Source: a virus
DNA length: 48,591 nt
Virus record (IMG/VR): IMGVR_UViG_3300034018_001336
Coordinates: 1 to 48,591 of that record
Strand: one strand, 5' to 3'
Shown here: positions 20,660-30,700 of the stretch, one piece after another
How positions within the stretch are numbered: the stretch's first letter is position 1
Layout of the letters: each line of letters starts with the position of its first letter
Made by a program: the position numbers and the translations under genes
Notes under the pieces: model-generated
What the model was told of the DNA's origin: nothing
Database searches by the model: none
Seen by the model: the letters and a program-made list of their open reading frames with translations, nothing else

Positions 20660-21087
20660 GGCTTGGCCTCCCCCAAATAAACAACCTGCGACGGGTAGAG
20701 CCACCTAATGTCAACACCGTGCCACTCTCGGTTTTCGGATTGGCCGCTGTGCTGTGCTATTGGATTGAGGCAGGCAATCCACTCCTCCAGCCGCTTGATG
20801 CGCTCGCCCCTGTCCTCGTACAACGCAACGTCCGCAACCAGCGCGGCATGCTTGTTCTTCGCGTCCATTAGATCCTCCTCCAGCCGCTTGATGCGGTTTT
20901 GTAACCGCAGGTTTTCTTCATCCAGCAATTGCTGCTGCCGGATGATTGCGTTGGATGCGTGGAGTTCGCGTTCGAGCTGGCGGCTCCAATCCAAAACTTC
21001 ATCGACTGATGTTGGATCAAACTCCAATTCGGTGTCCGTCCTCGGTGTATCGCTGACCATTTTGTTGGTGTCACCAATATGATTCAC
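20656..21087 (-). CDS. MSDTPRTD-type coiled-coil protein, paralog 2
   Basis: 143 residues from the GTG at 21087 (GTGA overlap); an ATG at 21060 would start exactly at MVSDTPRTD. SRQLERELHASNAIIRQQQL and RLQNRIKRLEED form coiled coils; a C-terminal part contains EWHGVDIRWLYPSQVV. Shares RQQQLLDEENLR with the next paralog. Confidence 0.65.
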   Translation of the reverse strand: MNHIGDTNKMVSDTPRTDTELEFDPTSVDEVLDWSRQLERELHASNAIIRQQQLLDEENLRLQNRIKRLEEDLMDAKNKHAALVADVALYEDRGERIKRLEEWIACLNPIAQHSGQSENREWHGVDIRWLYPSQVVYLGEAKP

Positions 21088-21305
21088 GGCTTGTCCTCCT
21101 TGGCTTTGTACCATTTATCAATTTGTACCAACTTGCTCTCCAACCGCTTGATGTGGTCTTGAATCCGCAGGTTCTCCTCATCCAACAATTGCTGCTGACG
21201 GATGATTGAGTTTGCCGCGTTGAGTTGGCGTTCGATCCTCCTGCACAGCATGCCGAGTTCGGCCACGTTGTGAGGTGTTGAGTCGGAGATAGGGGTATCG
21301 CTCAT
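21084..21305 (-). CDS. MSDTPRTD-type coiled-coil protein, paralog 3
   Basis: 73 residues: MSDTPISDSTPHNVAELG, then RRIERQLNAANSIIRQQQLL and HIKRLESK. The middle is nearly the same as paralog 2, showing tandem duplication. Ends overlapped with the next gene. Confidence 0.7.
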   Translation of the reverse strand: MSDTPISDSTPHNVAELGMLCRRIERQLNAANSIIRQQQLLDEENLRIQDHIKRLESKLVQIDKWYKAKEDKP

Positions 21306-21490
21306 TTACACTCCTTCCATTTGAACTGCGCTTTCCCATTCGTGTCAGCCACCCACTCGGCATGGCCTTTGAGAACGGCTTCTTGTTGTACTTTATCAAT
21401 TCCCCCAACGAATCCAATTCGGTTTAAAGCTAAGAAAGCGATAATAACCGAAAAAACTATTGCTATAATAAGAGGAGGGTTGTCTTTCAT
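21302..21490 (-). CDS. Small single-pass membrane protein
   Basis: 62 residues with one N-terminal membrane segment (LIIAIVFSVIIAFLALN) and a soluble tail ending HAEWVADTNGKAQFKWKE, a tail I recall from small phage membrane proteins. Overlaps both neighbours by four bases. Function unknown. Confidence 0.7.
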   Translation of the reverse strand: MKDNPPLIIAIVFSVIIAFLALNRIGFVGGIDKVQQEAVLKGHAEWVADTNGKAQFKWKECK

Positions 21491-21750
21491 TTCGACTCCC
21501 CCCTCGCTTTGAGCATCGCGTCGGCGTATTGATAGGCATCTTTTGCAAAGTCATCCCAGTCTCCGCCTGATCCAAGACAAGCTAGGGAACCCTGCAACGC
21601 CTTCGCCGCGAAGTAGTCTCTGACAGTGATGCCAGATCTCGAACCGTAATGGGTCATGCAAGGTTGACCGTCTTGGTAGAATCCATGCGTTGTCGCGGTT
21701 GCAGCAGTTGGAAACGCAGGTCCTCCGTCGTTGATTGGTTGGTTGCTCAT
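21487..21750 (-). CDS. Conserved small phage protein with NDGGPAFP and RDYFAAKAL motifs
   Basis: 87 residues. NDGGPAFP at the start, GITVRDYFAAKALQGS in the middle and YADAMLKAR at the end are a widely seen pattern in phage genomes; no function is known. Start at 21750 overlaps the previous stop. Confidence 0.8.
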   Translation of the reverse strand: MSNQPINDGGPAFPTAATATTHGFYQDGQPCMTHYGSRSGITVRDYFAAKALQGSLACLGSGGDWDDFAKDAYQYADAMLKARGESK

Positions 21751-22094
21751 TTCGCCTCCTCCATCACCCCGCACGGAAGCCATGTGACGCCCTTGTCGAT
21801 GGAGTGTTCGTTCTTTAAATAGAAATCCATCCTCATATCATCATTTCCCACATTAAGTATCAACCAGCGGAATTTTGGATCTGCCTGCCTCCTCATCCAC
21901 GCACCCAGCGGCACCTCATCCGCAGTCCACGGGCGGAGTGTCGGGGTGGGTTTGATGCGGTATTCTGTATCGTCCCAGTTCCACCTAGGTACATGTACTA
22001 ATGACCACTTTCCTTCATACATGCTCTGAACGTCCTTCCCATCCACAAATGCCTGCATGATGCGGATGGCTTCTTTGGTTTGTTCTTTAGTCAT
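21747..22094 (-). CDS. Conserved phage hypothetical protein
   Basis: 115 residues. YRIKPTPTLRPWTADEVPLG is a motif I recall from small phage proteins of unknown function; the N-terminus is helical (TKEQTKEAIRIMQAFVDGK) and the rest beta-rich. Coupled to both neighbours. Confidence 0.75.
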   Translation of the reverse strand: MTKEQTKEAIRIMQAFVDGKDVQSMYEGKWSLVHVPRWNWDDTEYRIKPTPTLRPWTADEVPLGAWMRRQADPKFRWLILNVGNDDMRMDFYLKNEHSIDKGVTWLPCGVMEEAK

Positions 22095-22252
22095 TTCGTT
22101 TCCTCCCCTTCGAGGTACTGCGCCACCGCCTCATCGGCGACATACTGAAACTTGTACCCCTTCCTGGTGGCGTATTCCTTGAGCCGCCGATGCGTGTCGT
22201 CCGAGACGACAATCACCTTCGCTGTCGGTCGTTTGGGTTTCACAGTCTTCAT
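22091..22252 (-). CDS. Small ribbon-helix-helix-like protein
   Basis: 53 residues. KVIVVSDDTHRRLKEYATRK and VADEAVAQYLEG match the strand-helix-helix plan of RHH proteins, with a basic N-terminus. The ATG at 22252 overlaps the stop of the previous gene. It probably binds DNA. Confidence 0.65.
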   Translation of the reverse strand: MKTVKPKRPTAKVIVVSDDTHRRLKEYATRKGYKFQYVADEAVAQYLEGEETK

Positions 22253-22458
22253 GGTTTCCCTTCCATGATGATTGACTTTACGAACCGCTTCTTTACCCCG
22301 ATGGCCTTGGCCACGTAGGCCAGGCTCTGGCCCTCGTTCCATAATTTCCAGGCGCGTTTGGCGTTGATCGGCGGAGTTTCGATCCGTGCTGGTACCGCAG
22401 CTGGATCGGGAAAGCTGATCCATCCACGGGCTACGGCGTTGGAAATCAATTCATTCAC
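22249..22458 (-). CDS. Small helix-turn-helix protein
   Basis: 69 residues from a GTG (GTGA overlap). The C-terminal half, AWKLWNEGQSLAYVAKAIGV and KKRFVKSII, looks like a helix-turn-helix. Together with its upstream neighbour (22455-22682) it forms a pair of HTH proteins after the exonuclease gene. Confidence 0.65.
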   Translation of the reverse strand: MNELISNAVARGWISFPDPAAVPARIETPPINAKRAWKLWNEGQSLAYVAKAIGVKKRFVKSIIMEGKP

Positions 22459-22682
22459 GGTTTACCTCCATTGATTAAGTTCCAGATTACGCTGTTCGAT
22501 CGTTTGAATTTCTTCGCCAACTCGCGATAGGTGTACGTCGGATTCTGGCGCTTGGCCTCGATGATCGCTTTGCATTCGGCATCGGTCATCTGCCTCCAGG
22601 TTCCCCTCGGTTGCTCTTCGATGATCGGAACCGGTGGCTGCTTACCGAGCACGCGCTCGATGGCTTCACGGGAGAGTTTCAT
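22455..22682 (-). CDS. Small helix-turn-helix protein
   Basis: 75 residues. The N-terminal part is MKLSREAIERVLGKQP; the C-terminal part, YTYRELAKKFKRSNSVIWNL, looks like a resolvase/Hin-type HTH. ATG at 22682 overlaps the end of the exonuclease gene by 17 bases. Confidence 0.65.
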   Translation of the reverse strand: MKLSREAIERVLGKQPPVPIIEEQPRGTWRQMTDAECKAIIEAKRQNPTYTYRELAKKFKRSNSVIWNLINGGKP

Positions 22683-23460
22683 CTTTGAGGATCCAGGTAG
22701 GCGACTGGATGATCTGGGTTGAATCACCGTTGTACCCGGGCCATGAATCCGTGTCTTCGCAGACGATCCACTGCCTGAGCCACGACTGCCAGGTACGTGA
22801 CCCGACTTCACAGGACTCGGTGTCCAGCTGGTACACAGCGACCGCAAACGGCGCTTGGTCTTCGACGCAGACCCACTGCCAGGCACGCGTCTCACCGGTG
22901 ATGTCTCGGTACAGGTCCCGGTAGTACGCAGCCTGCACGTCGTAACGCAGCTGGCCAATCTGCCGCCGGAACCCGGCCTTGCTAGCATCGCGGCATTTCT
23001 TGAGGTCCACGATCACCGGGGTCGTGTTGGGCAACCAGTCGATCAGGCCCTTGCGCTCGCAGGACTCGAACTCGCCAAACATACCGACCTGGGCCTTCCC
23101 TGGCTCGGCAAACAGCCGGCCGGCTACCGGGTGTTCGCGAACTGCCTCGACCATGCGCTCGACGGTTTCGATCTCCTCCTGCTTGAACACGGTCACGCCG
23201 CGCTCCTTGGTCTCGTCGCGCCACGCACGCGCTTCCTTGGTGCGGAAGTCCTCGTAGGGGGACGTGGTGTAGAGGTACGGCGTGCCTAGGACCTTGTGGT
23301 CCAGCAGGCTTCCGATGTTCATGGCCTCGGTAGGCTCGCGTTCTTCCTCGAAGCCGACCTCAGCGTGGAGCGGCGAGCGGGCGAACGCCTTGAGCGCAGA
23401 GACGTTGATTGCGGGGTGACTGCGGTACTGATGTACGTCGATGGGGTGGATGAGTTTCAT
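22666..23460 (-). CDS. PD-(D/E)XK exonuclease, RecE/YqaJ-like
   Basis: 264 residues from ATG 23460 (MKLIHPIDVHQYRSHPAINV). NVSALKAFARSPLHAE and AMNIGSLLDHKVLG are the conserved front motifs; CERKGLIDWL and PVIVDLKKCRDAS supply the D...(D/E)xK-type active site, followed by the Gln/Tyr helix YDVQAAYYRDL. Together with the RecT-like protein it makes a two-part recombination system: 5'-3' resection of duplex DNA, then annealing. Its start overlaps the 67-residue fibre-like gene by four bases. Confidence 0.85.
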   Translation of the reverse strand: MKLIHPIDVHQYRSHPAINVSALKAFARSPLHAEVGFEEEREPTEAMNIGSLLDHKVLGTPYLYTTSPYEDFRTKEARAWRDETKERGVTVFKQEEIETVERMVEAVREHPVAGRLFAEPGKAQVGMFGEFESCERKGLIDWLPNTTPVIVDLKKCRDASKAGFRRQIGQLRYDVQAAYYRDLYRDITGETRAWQWVCVEDQAPFAVAVYQLDTESCEVGSRTWQSWLRQWIVCEDTDSWPGYNGDSTQIIQSPTWILKDETLP

Positions 23461-23660
23461 GGGTGGACTGAGTCGGTATTCTGCGGTTCTCCAAGCTGGG
23501 TTGACTCGCATTGCTGCTGACCTTGGTTCTCCGAAGGACATATCACTTGGTAACCCAGCCCCGTATTCCTTGTGGGCGTCGCAGTCGTAGCCGTCAGGGC
23601 TGTTTCACCCAAAGCAACACTCGCGCCGTCGTTCAACGATCCGTTTAAGCCGCTGTTCAC
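23457..23660 (-). CDS. Small coupled gene made from a piece of tail-fibre repeat
   Basis: 67 residues from a GTG that overlaps the recT stop (GTGA), ending in a stop that overlaps the exonuclease ATG (ATGA). Residues about 9-37 (LNDGASVALGETALTATTAT then TRNTGLGYQ) match the fibre protein at 5190-5275 with 19 of 29 identical, including at the DNA level. The rest is Gln-rich and unrelated. It is a diverged fibre fragment captured in the recombination operon, possibly expressed. Function unknown. Confidence 0.6.
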   Translation of the reverse strand: MNSGLNGSLNDGASVALGETALTATTATPTRNTGLGYQVICPSENQGQQQCESTQLGEPQNTDSVHP

Positions 23661-24655
23661 TTCCCACCCCCCTTCGCTGCCTGACGAGCGATGCCCCGGC
23701 GGTTGCGGATCACCCAGTTGGCGAGTTCCTCGGGCAGGTCAGCGGCGGTCGGGTACGCCTCGGGGTTCGGCCACCAGCTGAGTTCGGTGGCCATGGCGAC
23801 CAACTGCTCGTAGGTGAGGCCGATGGAGAACAGTGTGCCCTCAACGGTCTCGACGTTGAACTTTTCCGGAGCTGGGGTTTCAGGAACTGCCGGCGCAGGC
23901 GTAGGCTCAGGTGCTGGCACTGGCTCAGGCGCGGTCGGGGTAGGCTCCGGTTCTGGTTCGACCTGTACCGGCGCCGGCTCCTGCACCACGACCGCCTCAG
24001 GCTCCTTCTTAACCTTGCGCGGCTTCGGCTCGGGCGGCGTCGGAGTCACGTCCATGACGACTGGCTTCACGACCTGGTTGGCCTCTGGCGTGTCATGAAT
24101 CTCCTCGGCGGTGTGCATACCGAGAGCGATCTCGGGCGCATAGGCGCGGGTCCAGAACGCAGCGGCGCGGTACTGGAGCATCTGCTCGGGCATGGTCTTC
24201 CATTTCGAGCCGTTCTTGGAATACCAACCCTCGGCCTTGGCCATGGCGATCGTCACCAGGGCGCCGACCAGTTCCAGGTTGCCCTCGCGCTCGACGGCGT
24301 AGGCACGGCATCCCCACTCGTCGGCACCTTCCTTACCAACCCAGCGGAACCGCATCGGGGAGAACCGGCCACAGCTATTGACGGTGGCGATCAGGAACGC
24401 GGCACTCCAGGTGGGCTTGCCGTGGATCGGGACCATGGACTGCATCACGGCCATGACCGATGCGCCGATGCGCTGGCTCAGTTCAAGCGCGATGATGCAG
24501 TTACCGAGGTTGGCCTCGCCCCGATAGGAATCGGGAACGAGCGTGCTGGACGCAAGGGCCTTGGCCATGCGTTGGACGGACACGAACGCGTTCTCCGAAG
24601 AGAAGGCGCTGAGAGGTTGCTGTTGAGGGGTGGCTACTTGCAGTTGGTTGCTCAT
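23657..24655 (-). CDS. recT: RecT-like single-strand annealing protein
   Basis: 332 residues. The annealing domain (residues 1-200) shows the RecT pattern: YRGEANLGNCIIALELSQRI, VMQSMVPIHGKPTWSAAFLI, CGRFSPMRF, WYSKNGSKWKTMPEQMLQYR and AAFWTRAYAPEIALGMHTAE. A long Pro/Glu/Thr linker (about 215-275) joins a small C-terminal helical domain that may contact SSB or the exonuclease. It anneals complementary single strands in phage recombination. It is the first gene of the minus operon; its ATG follows a -10 element by nine bases, with an inverted repeat in the promoter. Confidence 0.85.
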   Translation of the reverse strand: MSNQLQVATPQQQPLSAFSSENAFVSVQRMAKALASSTLVPDSYRGEANLGNCIIALELSQRIGASVMAVMQSMVPIHGKPTWSAAFLIATVNSCGRFSPMRFRWVGKEGADEWGCRAYAVEREGNLELVGALVTIAMAKAEGWYSKNGSKWKTMPEQMLQYRAAAFWTRAYAPEIALGMHTAEEIHDTPEANQVVKPVVMDVTPTPPEPKPRKVKKEPEAVVVQEPAPVQVEPEPEPTPTAPEPVPAPEPTPAPAVPETPAPEKFNVETVEGTLFSIGLTYEQLVAMATELSWWPNPEAYPTAADLPEELANWVIRNRRGIARQAAKGGGK

Positions 24656-24693
24656 ACGTCAGTCACCGTATGGCAACTGACGTGCGCCGTCAA
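24656..24693 (-). promoter_or_regulatory. Promoter and palindromic operator of the recT operon
   Basis: Minus strand: TTGACG (24693-24688), 17 bases, TACGGT (24670-24665), nine bases to the recT ATG. A perfect inverted repeat, ACGTCAGT (24656-24663) and ACTGACGT (24676-24683), spans the spacer, the -10 element and the start. The gap to the end of the large structural gene is only 45 bases, so this is a fresh promoter after it. Confidence 0.65.
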
Positions 24694-24700
24694 TACAGGA

Positions 24701-27700
24701 TTATCGAATTCCCACAGCTTTTTTCGCTTTTGCGTTCGCGATGTCTTCGATCCGGTCCAGCTGCCGTTTGGTGGCGGTTTGAGGATCCAGCTGCGAAATG
24801 CGGGTCTTGAGTTCGACTGCGCGAACCTCCTGCATCCTGGTCAACTCTTCCGGCGTGGCCTGCCGTTGCACGCGGCCGAACTGGAAGAACTTGTTGTTCT
24901 GCGGAGTGGCCGGCGTCCATCCAGTCTTGGCTAGCACCTGGTAGGCGCGGTCAGGATCTTCGCCACCAACGATTGCGGTGCCGCCGGTGAGGATCGACAT
25001 GATGCGCTCCTGGGCACGCGGCGTACCCACCGGATCCCCGAGGAAATTCCGATCGACCTTGCCACTCCAGGGCGTCGGGACTAGCAGGTTGATGAACGTC
25101 TGGTCCTTGGGGTTGAACTGCGCGCCGGACATGGCGGCAGCCTCGCGTAGGAGCGGTGCAAACGGAATCAACGGGCTTACTGCACCAGCGGCGATCTTGC
25201 CCATGTCAGGGGTCTGGCGGTACACGCCGGAGCCGATCATACCGGATGCGGTGCGCCCTTGCGCCACAGCGGAGTAAGCGCCGTAAGCCAACGCACCACC
25301 TACATCCTTCGCAGTGAGTTCGCGGGGCTCAAACTTCAAGCCCTTCTTTTTGGCAGCAGCCTCGGCCTTCTGGTTCAGGCGGTTGCGCCTGGCGACCTGA
25401 TACTGAAGCTCACCGATCGCAGCCAGTGCCGGCCGTACAACCTGAATCGGCCCGGTGTTCAACGACACGCGCAGGATCTTACCGCCAGGCAGTTCAAGCT
25501 CCATGGTGTTCGGACGGTGGCCTTCACGTTCCCAGAGGTCGGCCTCTTCTTTGTCGTCAGGCCACCTGGTGAAGACTCGCAGTGCGCCTGAGAGAACCAG
25601 CGCAGCAAAGGCGCCAGACAGGCCTAACCCGGTCGCAGCCTCAATCTTGCGCTGCGCCTTGTCGGTCTCAGTCTTGTACCAAGCAGATCCCTCGAAGGCT
25701 TTCGGCACGAATCCGCCGCCGGCAAACGTGAGGGCACGGTTGATGCCGATCGCAATCGCGTTGGAGAAGCGTCCGACAGGGTTCGGGATGCCAGTCTTCG
25801 CAAGGAAGTCGCTGGCATTCTTCATGCCTTGCCCGATCACGCCACCAAGCCCACCGGTTTCTTCAACGTTCCAACCGATCGTGGAGCGGAGGTCCTGGGT
25901 GAGTTCCTTGAGCGCACCCGTATCAAGCCCGGCCGCTTTGATGCGTTGGTACTGCCGGGCGCGCACGACGTTCCAGGCAGCGGCGCGGCGCTCTTTCGGG
26001 CTAATGTTGGGATCATCACCAACGATTGCTTGAGCCAACGCGTACTCGGCTATCGCATCTCCGATGATAGTCTTGGCGGTCTTACGAGCCTGCTCGGGCG
26101 CCATGCCCTGAAGACGCAGCTGGGACTCGGTCCATGCACCGATCTCCTGCTGTTCAGCCAGGACGCCTTGGAAGGCATCGAGAGATGAAGCGAACCGGAA
26201 CGATAGCTGAGAGATGCCGATCATTCGCACCAGCGCGGACCTGGCGTAGTCGCCGTTCTTGGCGTACTCGCTGGCCTGCGCGTTGATGCGGTCTAGCGCC
26301 CGGATACCGCTCTGGATACCCATGATAGTATCCTTCTCGGCTCGGCCCTTGGCAGCCTCCAGCGCAGACGTGAGGGCCATGTTGAGCGCATTGAAGCGCG
26401 CCTTGTAGGCGTCTTCGAGCGCAGCACTGGTATCCTTCCACAGTCGGCTTGCGCGGTTTGGATCGCGACTGGTGCGGTATCGCTCTACGGCCGTCGCTAC
26501 TGCACGCGTCGGCGTGTAGTAGAACATCTGGGTAGCCACGTCGATCAGCTGCTTGGTAACGAAGCTCGGTTTGAACAGCAGTTGTGCCGAAGTCACCTCA
26601 TTGATCGCTCGCGCCAGGTTCTGCTTGTTGCCACGGATCGGCATGGTCATACGCGCCCAGCGCATCTGGATCTCGCGCATAATGTCTGCCCGCCTTCCAA
26701 GGTTCTTCGCGGCCTTGATGTCGTCCGTGATACCTTTGCTGATTTCCTCTTCGGTGGCCGTGCTGAGTTCCTGTTCCAGGCGCGCCAGGTCTCGGAGGCG
26801 TGAAACCTCCTCATCGGTAGGCACCTTCCATCCAGCCTTCTTCGCAATGCTTTGCAGGAGCACCGCCGAGTTCATGCCACCTGCGTTCACGAATTCCTCG
26901 ATCTTCTGCCACAGGGGCCGGCCCGGGCCGGCTTCCTCACGCTGCTTCGGCGTGAGCTTTTGTACCGCCAGGTCGAGCGCACGAATGCGCGCCCGCTCGA
27001 ACTTCGCCTGGAACGCCTTGGCCAGCGCAACGCCAGTCTTGTCGGCCAGCGCCTGGTCGATCGCCAGTTCTACCAGCAACGCTTCCGAGAACGCTTGAGC
27101 CAGCTTGGTTTGCCCGGCCTGCGGGGTGTTCAGTACCCGCTTCACCAGGTCGCTCATCTTGGGAACCAACCGCTGCAACGCGGGGTTCTTGGCGACGCTC
27201 TCTGCAATCCGCTGGTCCAGCAGGCCAGCGCGGATACCGCCAGCGAGGCGCTCAACAGCCTTGGCTCGATCAGCTTCCAGCTGCGCGTCGGTCTTCGGCT
27301 GAGCCGGATCGAAGCTAACGTCCTTAGCGCCCACGATCTGAGAGACCACGGCGTTCTCGGCCTCCATCATCCGCTCGGTGAGGTAGGTCCAGACAGCGCC
27401 CTGCATCCACTCATCGGCCAGCTTCTCAGCTGCCGTGATCTGATTCAGCTTGCCGGTAAGGAACGCGAGCTTCTCGGCCCGAGTCCTGGTTGCCATGCCG
27501 GAAAGCTCATCGGCCGTCAGGTAGGTCTTGGCGACACGCTTCAGGAGGTCGCGAGTCTTCTGGGAGCGGTAGCGCGGGTCCTCAGTGATGCCGGCGTTTA
27601 TCAACCGCTGGAGACGGTCGCTCGCAGTCGTGGGACCAGTCTTGGCCTTCACGTCCAGGAAGCTGTTCAGCACGCGCTGGCGGGCCAGTTGCACCTGGGA

Positions 27701-30700
27701 ACCCACGTTAGCCGTGATCATCTGCATCACGCGGGCCTTGGCTTCCGGAGACGCTCCAGCCAGGTCCATGACGCGTTCGATAGCAGCCAGCTGCTCGCCG
27801 ATCACGCGGCTCATCTCAGCGTTGGGTTGTTGAACCAGGCGCGCCAGGTCGATCTTAGCAGGCTCCGGCGGGGCGACCTTCTTCGGCCCGAACTGAGTTC
27901 CCTTGAAGCGCCCACGGATTACGTCCTGGGCGAGCTTCAGGGTAGTCGGCGAGTAGTTCAGGAACCCATCACGAATCGTGCGCCAGTGAGCGTACTGCGG
28001 CAGGTCGAGACCTTTCTCGATCGCCTCTGGATCCGGATCCTCGCCAGCTGCCATGGCGTCACGGTACTGCCCGAGGAGTTCTTCGTTGCCAGCGGCGTCG
28101 GCCATCATCACTCGCCATCCGGCGTTGAACTCAGCTTCCTTCACCGCATCCTCGGTGGCCTTCTGCACCTTGGCCTGCGTCGCCGGGCGGGTCATCAGGG
28201 CCAACCGTTCGTCAGGTGTGAGCTTGCGGTTCGCGGGCTTGGCGGGCTCGGTGACTCCAAGCGCCAGAGCGTTCTCAATGATCTGCTCGATGGCTTCATC
28301 CTCAAGAGCGCGTTGCTCCTTCGCCTTCTGGGTGGGCGCCTTCTTGGTCTTGAGGCGCGCCTGGACAGCGCGGTAAACGCGGCCGCCAGTGTCAGCCAGC
28401 GCCAGGACTCCAAACCGGTTCAGCATCTCCTGGAGGTCAGGCTTCTCGCCAACGATCTTCTGGATCTCTGCTTCAGTGAACTGGCCACGGAACTCGGTCA
28501 TGATCTTGTCGAGCACCCCTTTGACGCTCTCGCCATTAAAGTTGTCGTAGATGGCCGATGTCAGGAATCCACGCACATTACGGGCTAGGGCCACGAAGTC
28601 CTTCACCGAGGCTTTCAAGCTCGCCAGGTTACGGCCGAACTCAGACGCCTCAGACTGACCGATCAGGTAGAGTTCATCGCGGGTCTCGGGGCTGAACGCC
28701 TCGGAGATTCCGAAGTGGTTCCGCAGTGAATTGATCAACTCTGCGACGGTATCACTGCGTCCTTCAGCCTTAGCCTTGGCGATCTTGTCCTTAGCGACAC
28801 GGACCAACTCCCGTCCAGCCGCCTCCTGGTCCACTCCATCAACAGGAGCGAACAGGTTGTCGGCTACTTGCCGGAACTTCACGCCCGCTTCGTTGAACGT
28901 CTCGACTGCCAGCTGGATGCCAGCATTGCGAACTTCAGGGGTGAGCGCCCGGCGTCCAGCCACAACATCCTCAAACCCACCACGCTTGGTCGTGATCGGT
29001 TCGCTGGGCGTGCTGTAAATCATGCCGAAGTCGGTAGTCGCACGCTCGGGCATGGTGGCTACATCAGCGATAACCTCTGGCGTGGGTTCAACCGTTGCTC
29101 CCTGAGCGCGGTCCCAGGCGTACTGCAATGCCGGGCTGAGCTTCAGGCGCAGGCTGGTCGCCCACTGAGATGCGCTCTGGATGCCAGCGCGGATCGCGAC
29201 GGAGGCAAGCTTGGTGAGGGCTTCAAGAACGCGACGTGCAGACTCCTCGGGCGTCGGGCCTTCGGTGATGCCAGCCTTAGGAGTGATGGACTCAACGAAC
29301 TGGGCGATGGCGTCAGAGGCTTCGGCGGCGGCGTCACTGAGATCCATCTGGGTCTGCGCCTTCTCTTGGGCGGCCTTAGCTTCCGCAGCAGCGCGGGCAG
29401 CGGCTTGGGCCTTCTGCTTGCGGGCTTCGATATCCACACCTTCTTCGCCGACCAGGGCGAATGGCTCGGCCTGTGTGCTGGAGATCAGGTCGCCTTGCGT
29501 TTCTCCAGCTGCGAGGCGGGGCTTGCGCTCGGGGGCAGCCGGTGCAGCGGCCGGAGTGTACGCGTCGATGTTGATGCTGATACCGTCAGGGAGATTGATC
29601 TGACCGTAGGTTTCTCCGCCGTCAGCGGTCGCATCCATGGTATCCGGATCGACAGCGGTGATCGTGAGTTCTGAGCCACCAACAGTGATCTTGTCGCCTA
29701 CCGCCAGGTTGCTGGTGTTGACCGCAACCGGGCCGCCTTCTTGGATGGCAGCGTCAAACGCCTGGATCTTCCGGTCCTGCTGAACCTTGGCCGCAAGCTC
29801 CCGCATCTGGGGAAGCAGGGCAGCGCGATCGGCCTCCGAGTTTTGTTCAGGGTTTCCTCCAAGCTGTTGGATAGCGCGCTTCTTGACGGTAGCGAGCGCC
29901 TTCTGGCGGGCCATCTTCGCGGCGATCGAACCTTTGTCTTGGATGTTTCCAGAAAACACCGGACTCAGAAGCGCAGGATCCTCGATCAGCCCGAGGTCAG
30001 GCGCGATGTCGGTCGCCAGTCGGTCGAACTCCTGGGCGTCTTGGCGCACCTGGGAGACTTTACGCTCAGGCTTGGCGGCAGGCGCGGTAACAACCGGCGC
30101 AGCTGGGGGCGTAGGCGGCTGCTCTTGTTTGATCAGGTCCTGCTTGTCAGCCTGATCAGCATTGGCTTCTGAAAACGAATCATCCTCAAAGTTCCAGTTC
30201 TGGATGCTGGCGGCCGTCGTCGGAAGCTCTCCGTGAACGATCGCACCCATGTCGGCCATGCGAGACCCAACCCGCTGAGCTAGTTGCCGATCGAACGGGA
30301 TGTTGTCAGCAAAGAGCCACTGCATCTGCGCGGTGCCTTTCAGGCCGTACCGGGCGGAACGCAGTGATACCTGCTCAACCTGGGTGGCGGTCCACGGCAG
30401 GTTGACGTTGATCTGGGTCGTCGGGTGATTTCCGGTCTTGTCGTGTAGTGATAGGCCGGTGCCTCCCTTGGCCATGGTGGCGACCAGGACCATCGGCTTA
30501 TTGCCACGCCACCGATCGAGGTTCTTCTGGGCCTTAGCGGGCGTGACTGAACCAGTGAAGATCGCGACATTGTCCTCGCCGAACTTCGCCTTCACGGCGT
30601 CTTCAGCGGACGGAATCTCGATCACCGATATGCCGGTCTCCTCCATGAACGACGCCAGTACGTCGGTGATCCCCATCGGTGGGAGCCCGAATTCCGATCG

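Noticed and set aside
26852-28588. 578-residue plus frame inside the giant gene
   Set aside because: His/Leu/Arg/Gly-rich antisense shadow of the 3107-residue protein; no motifs.
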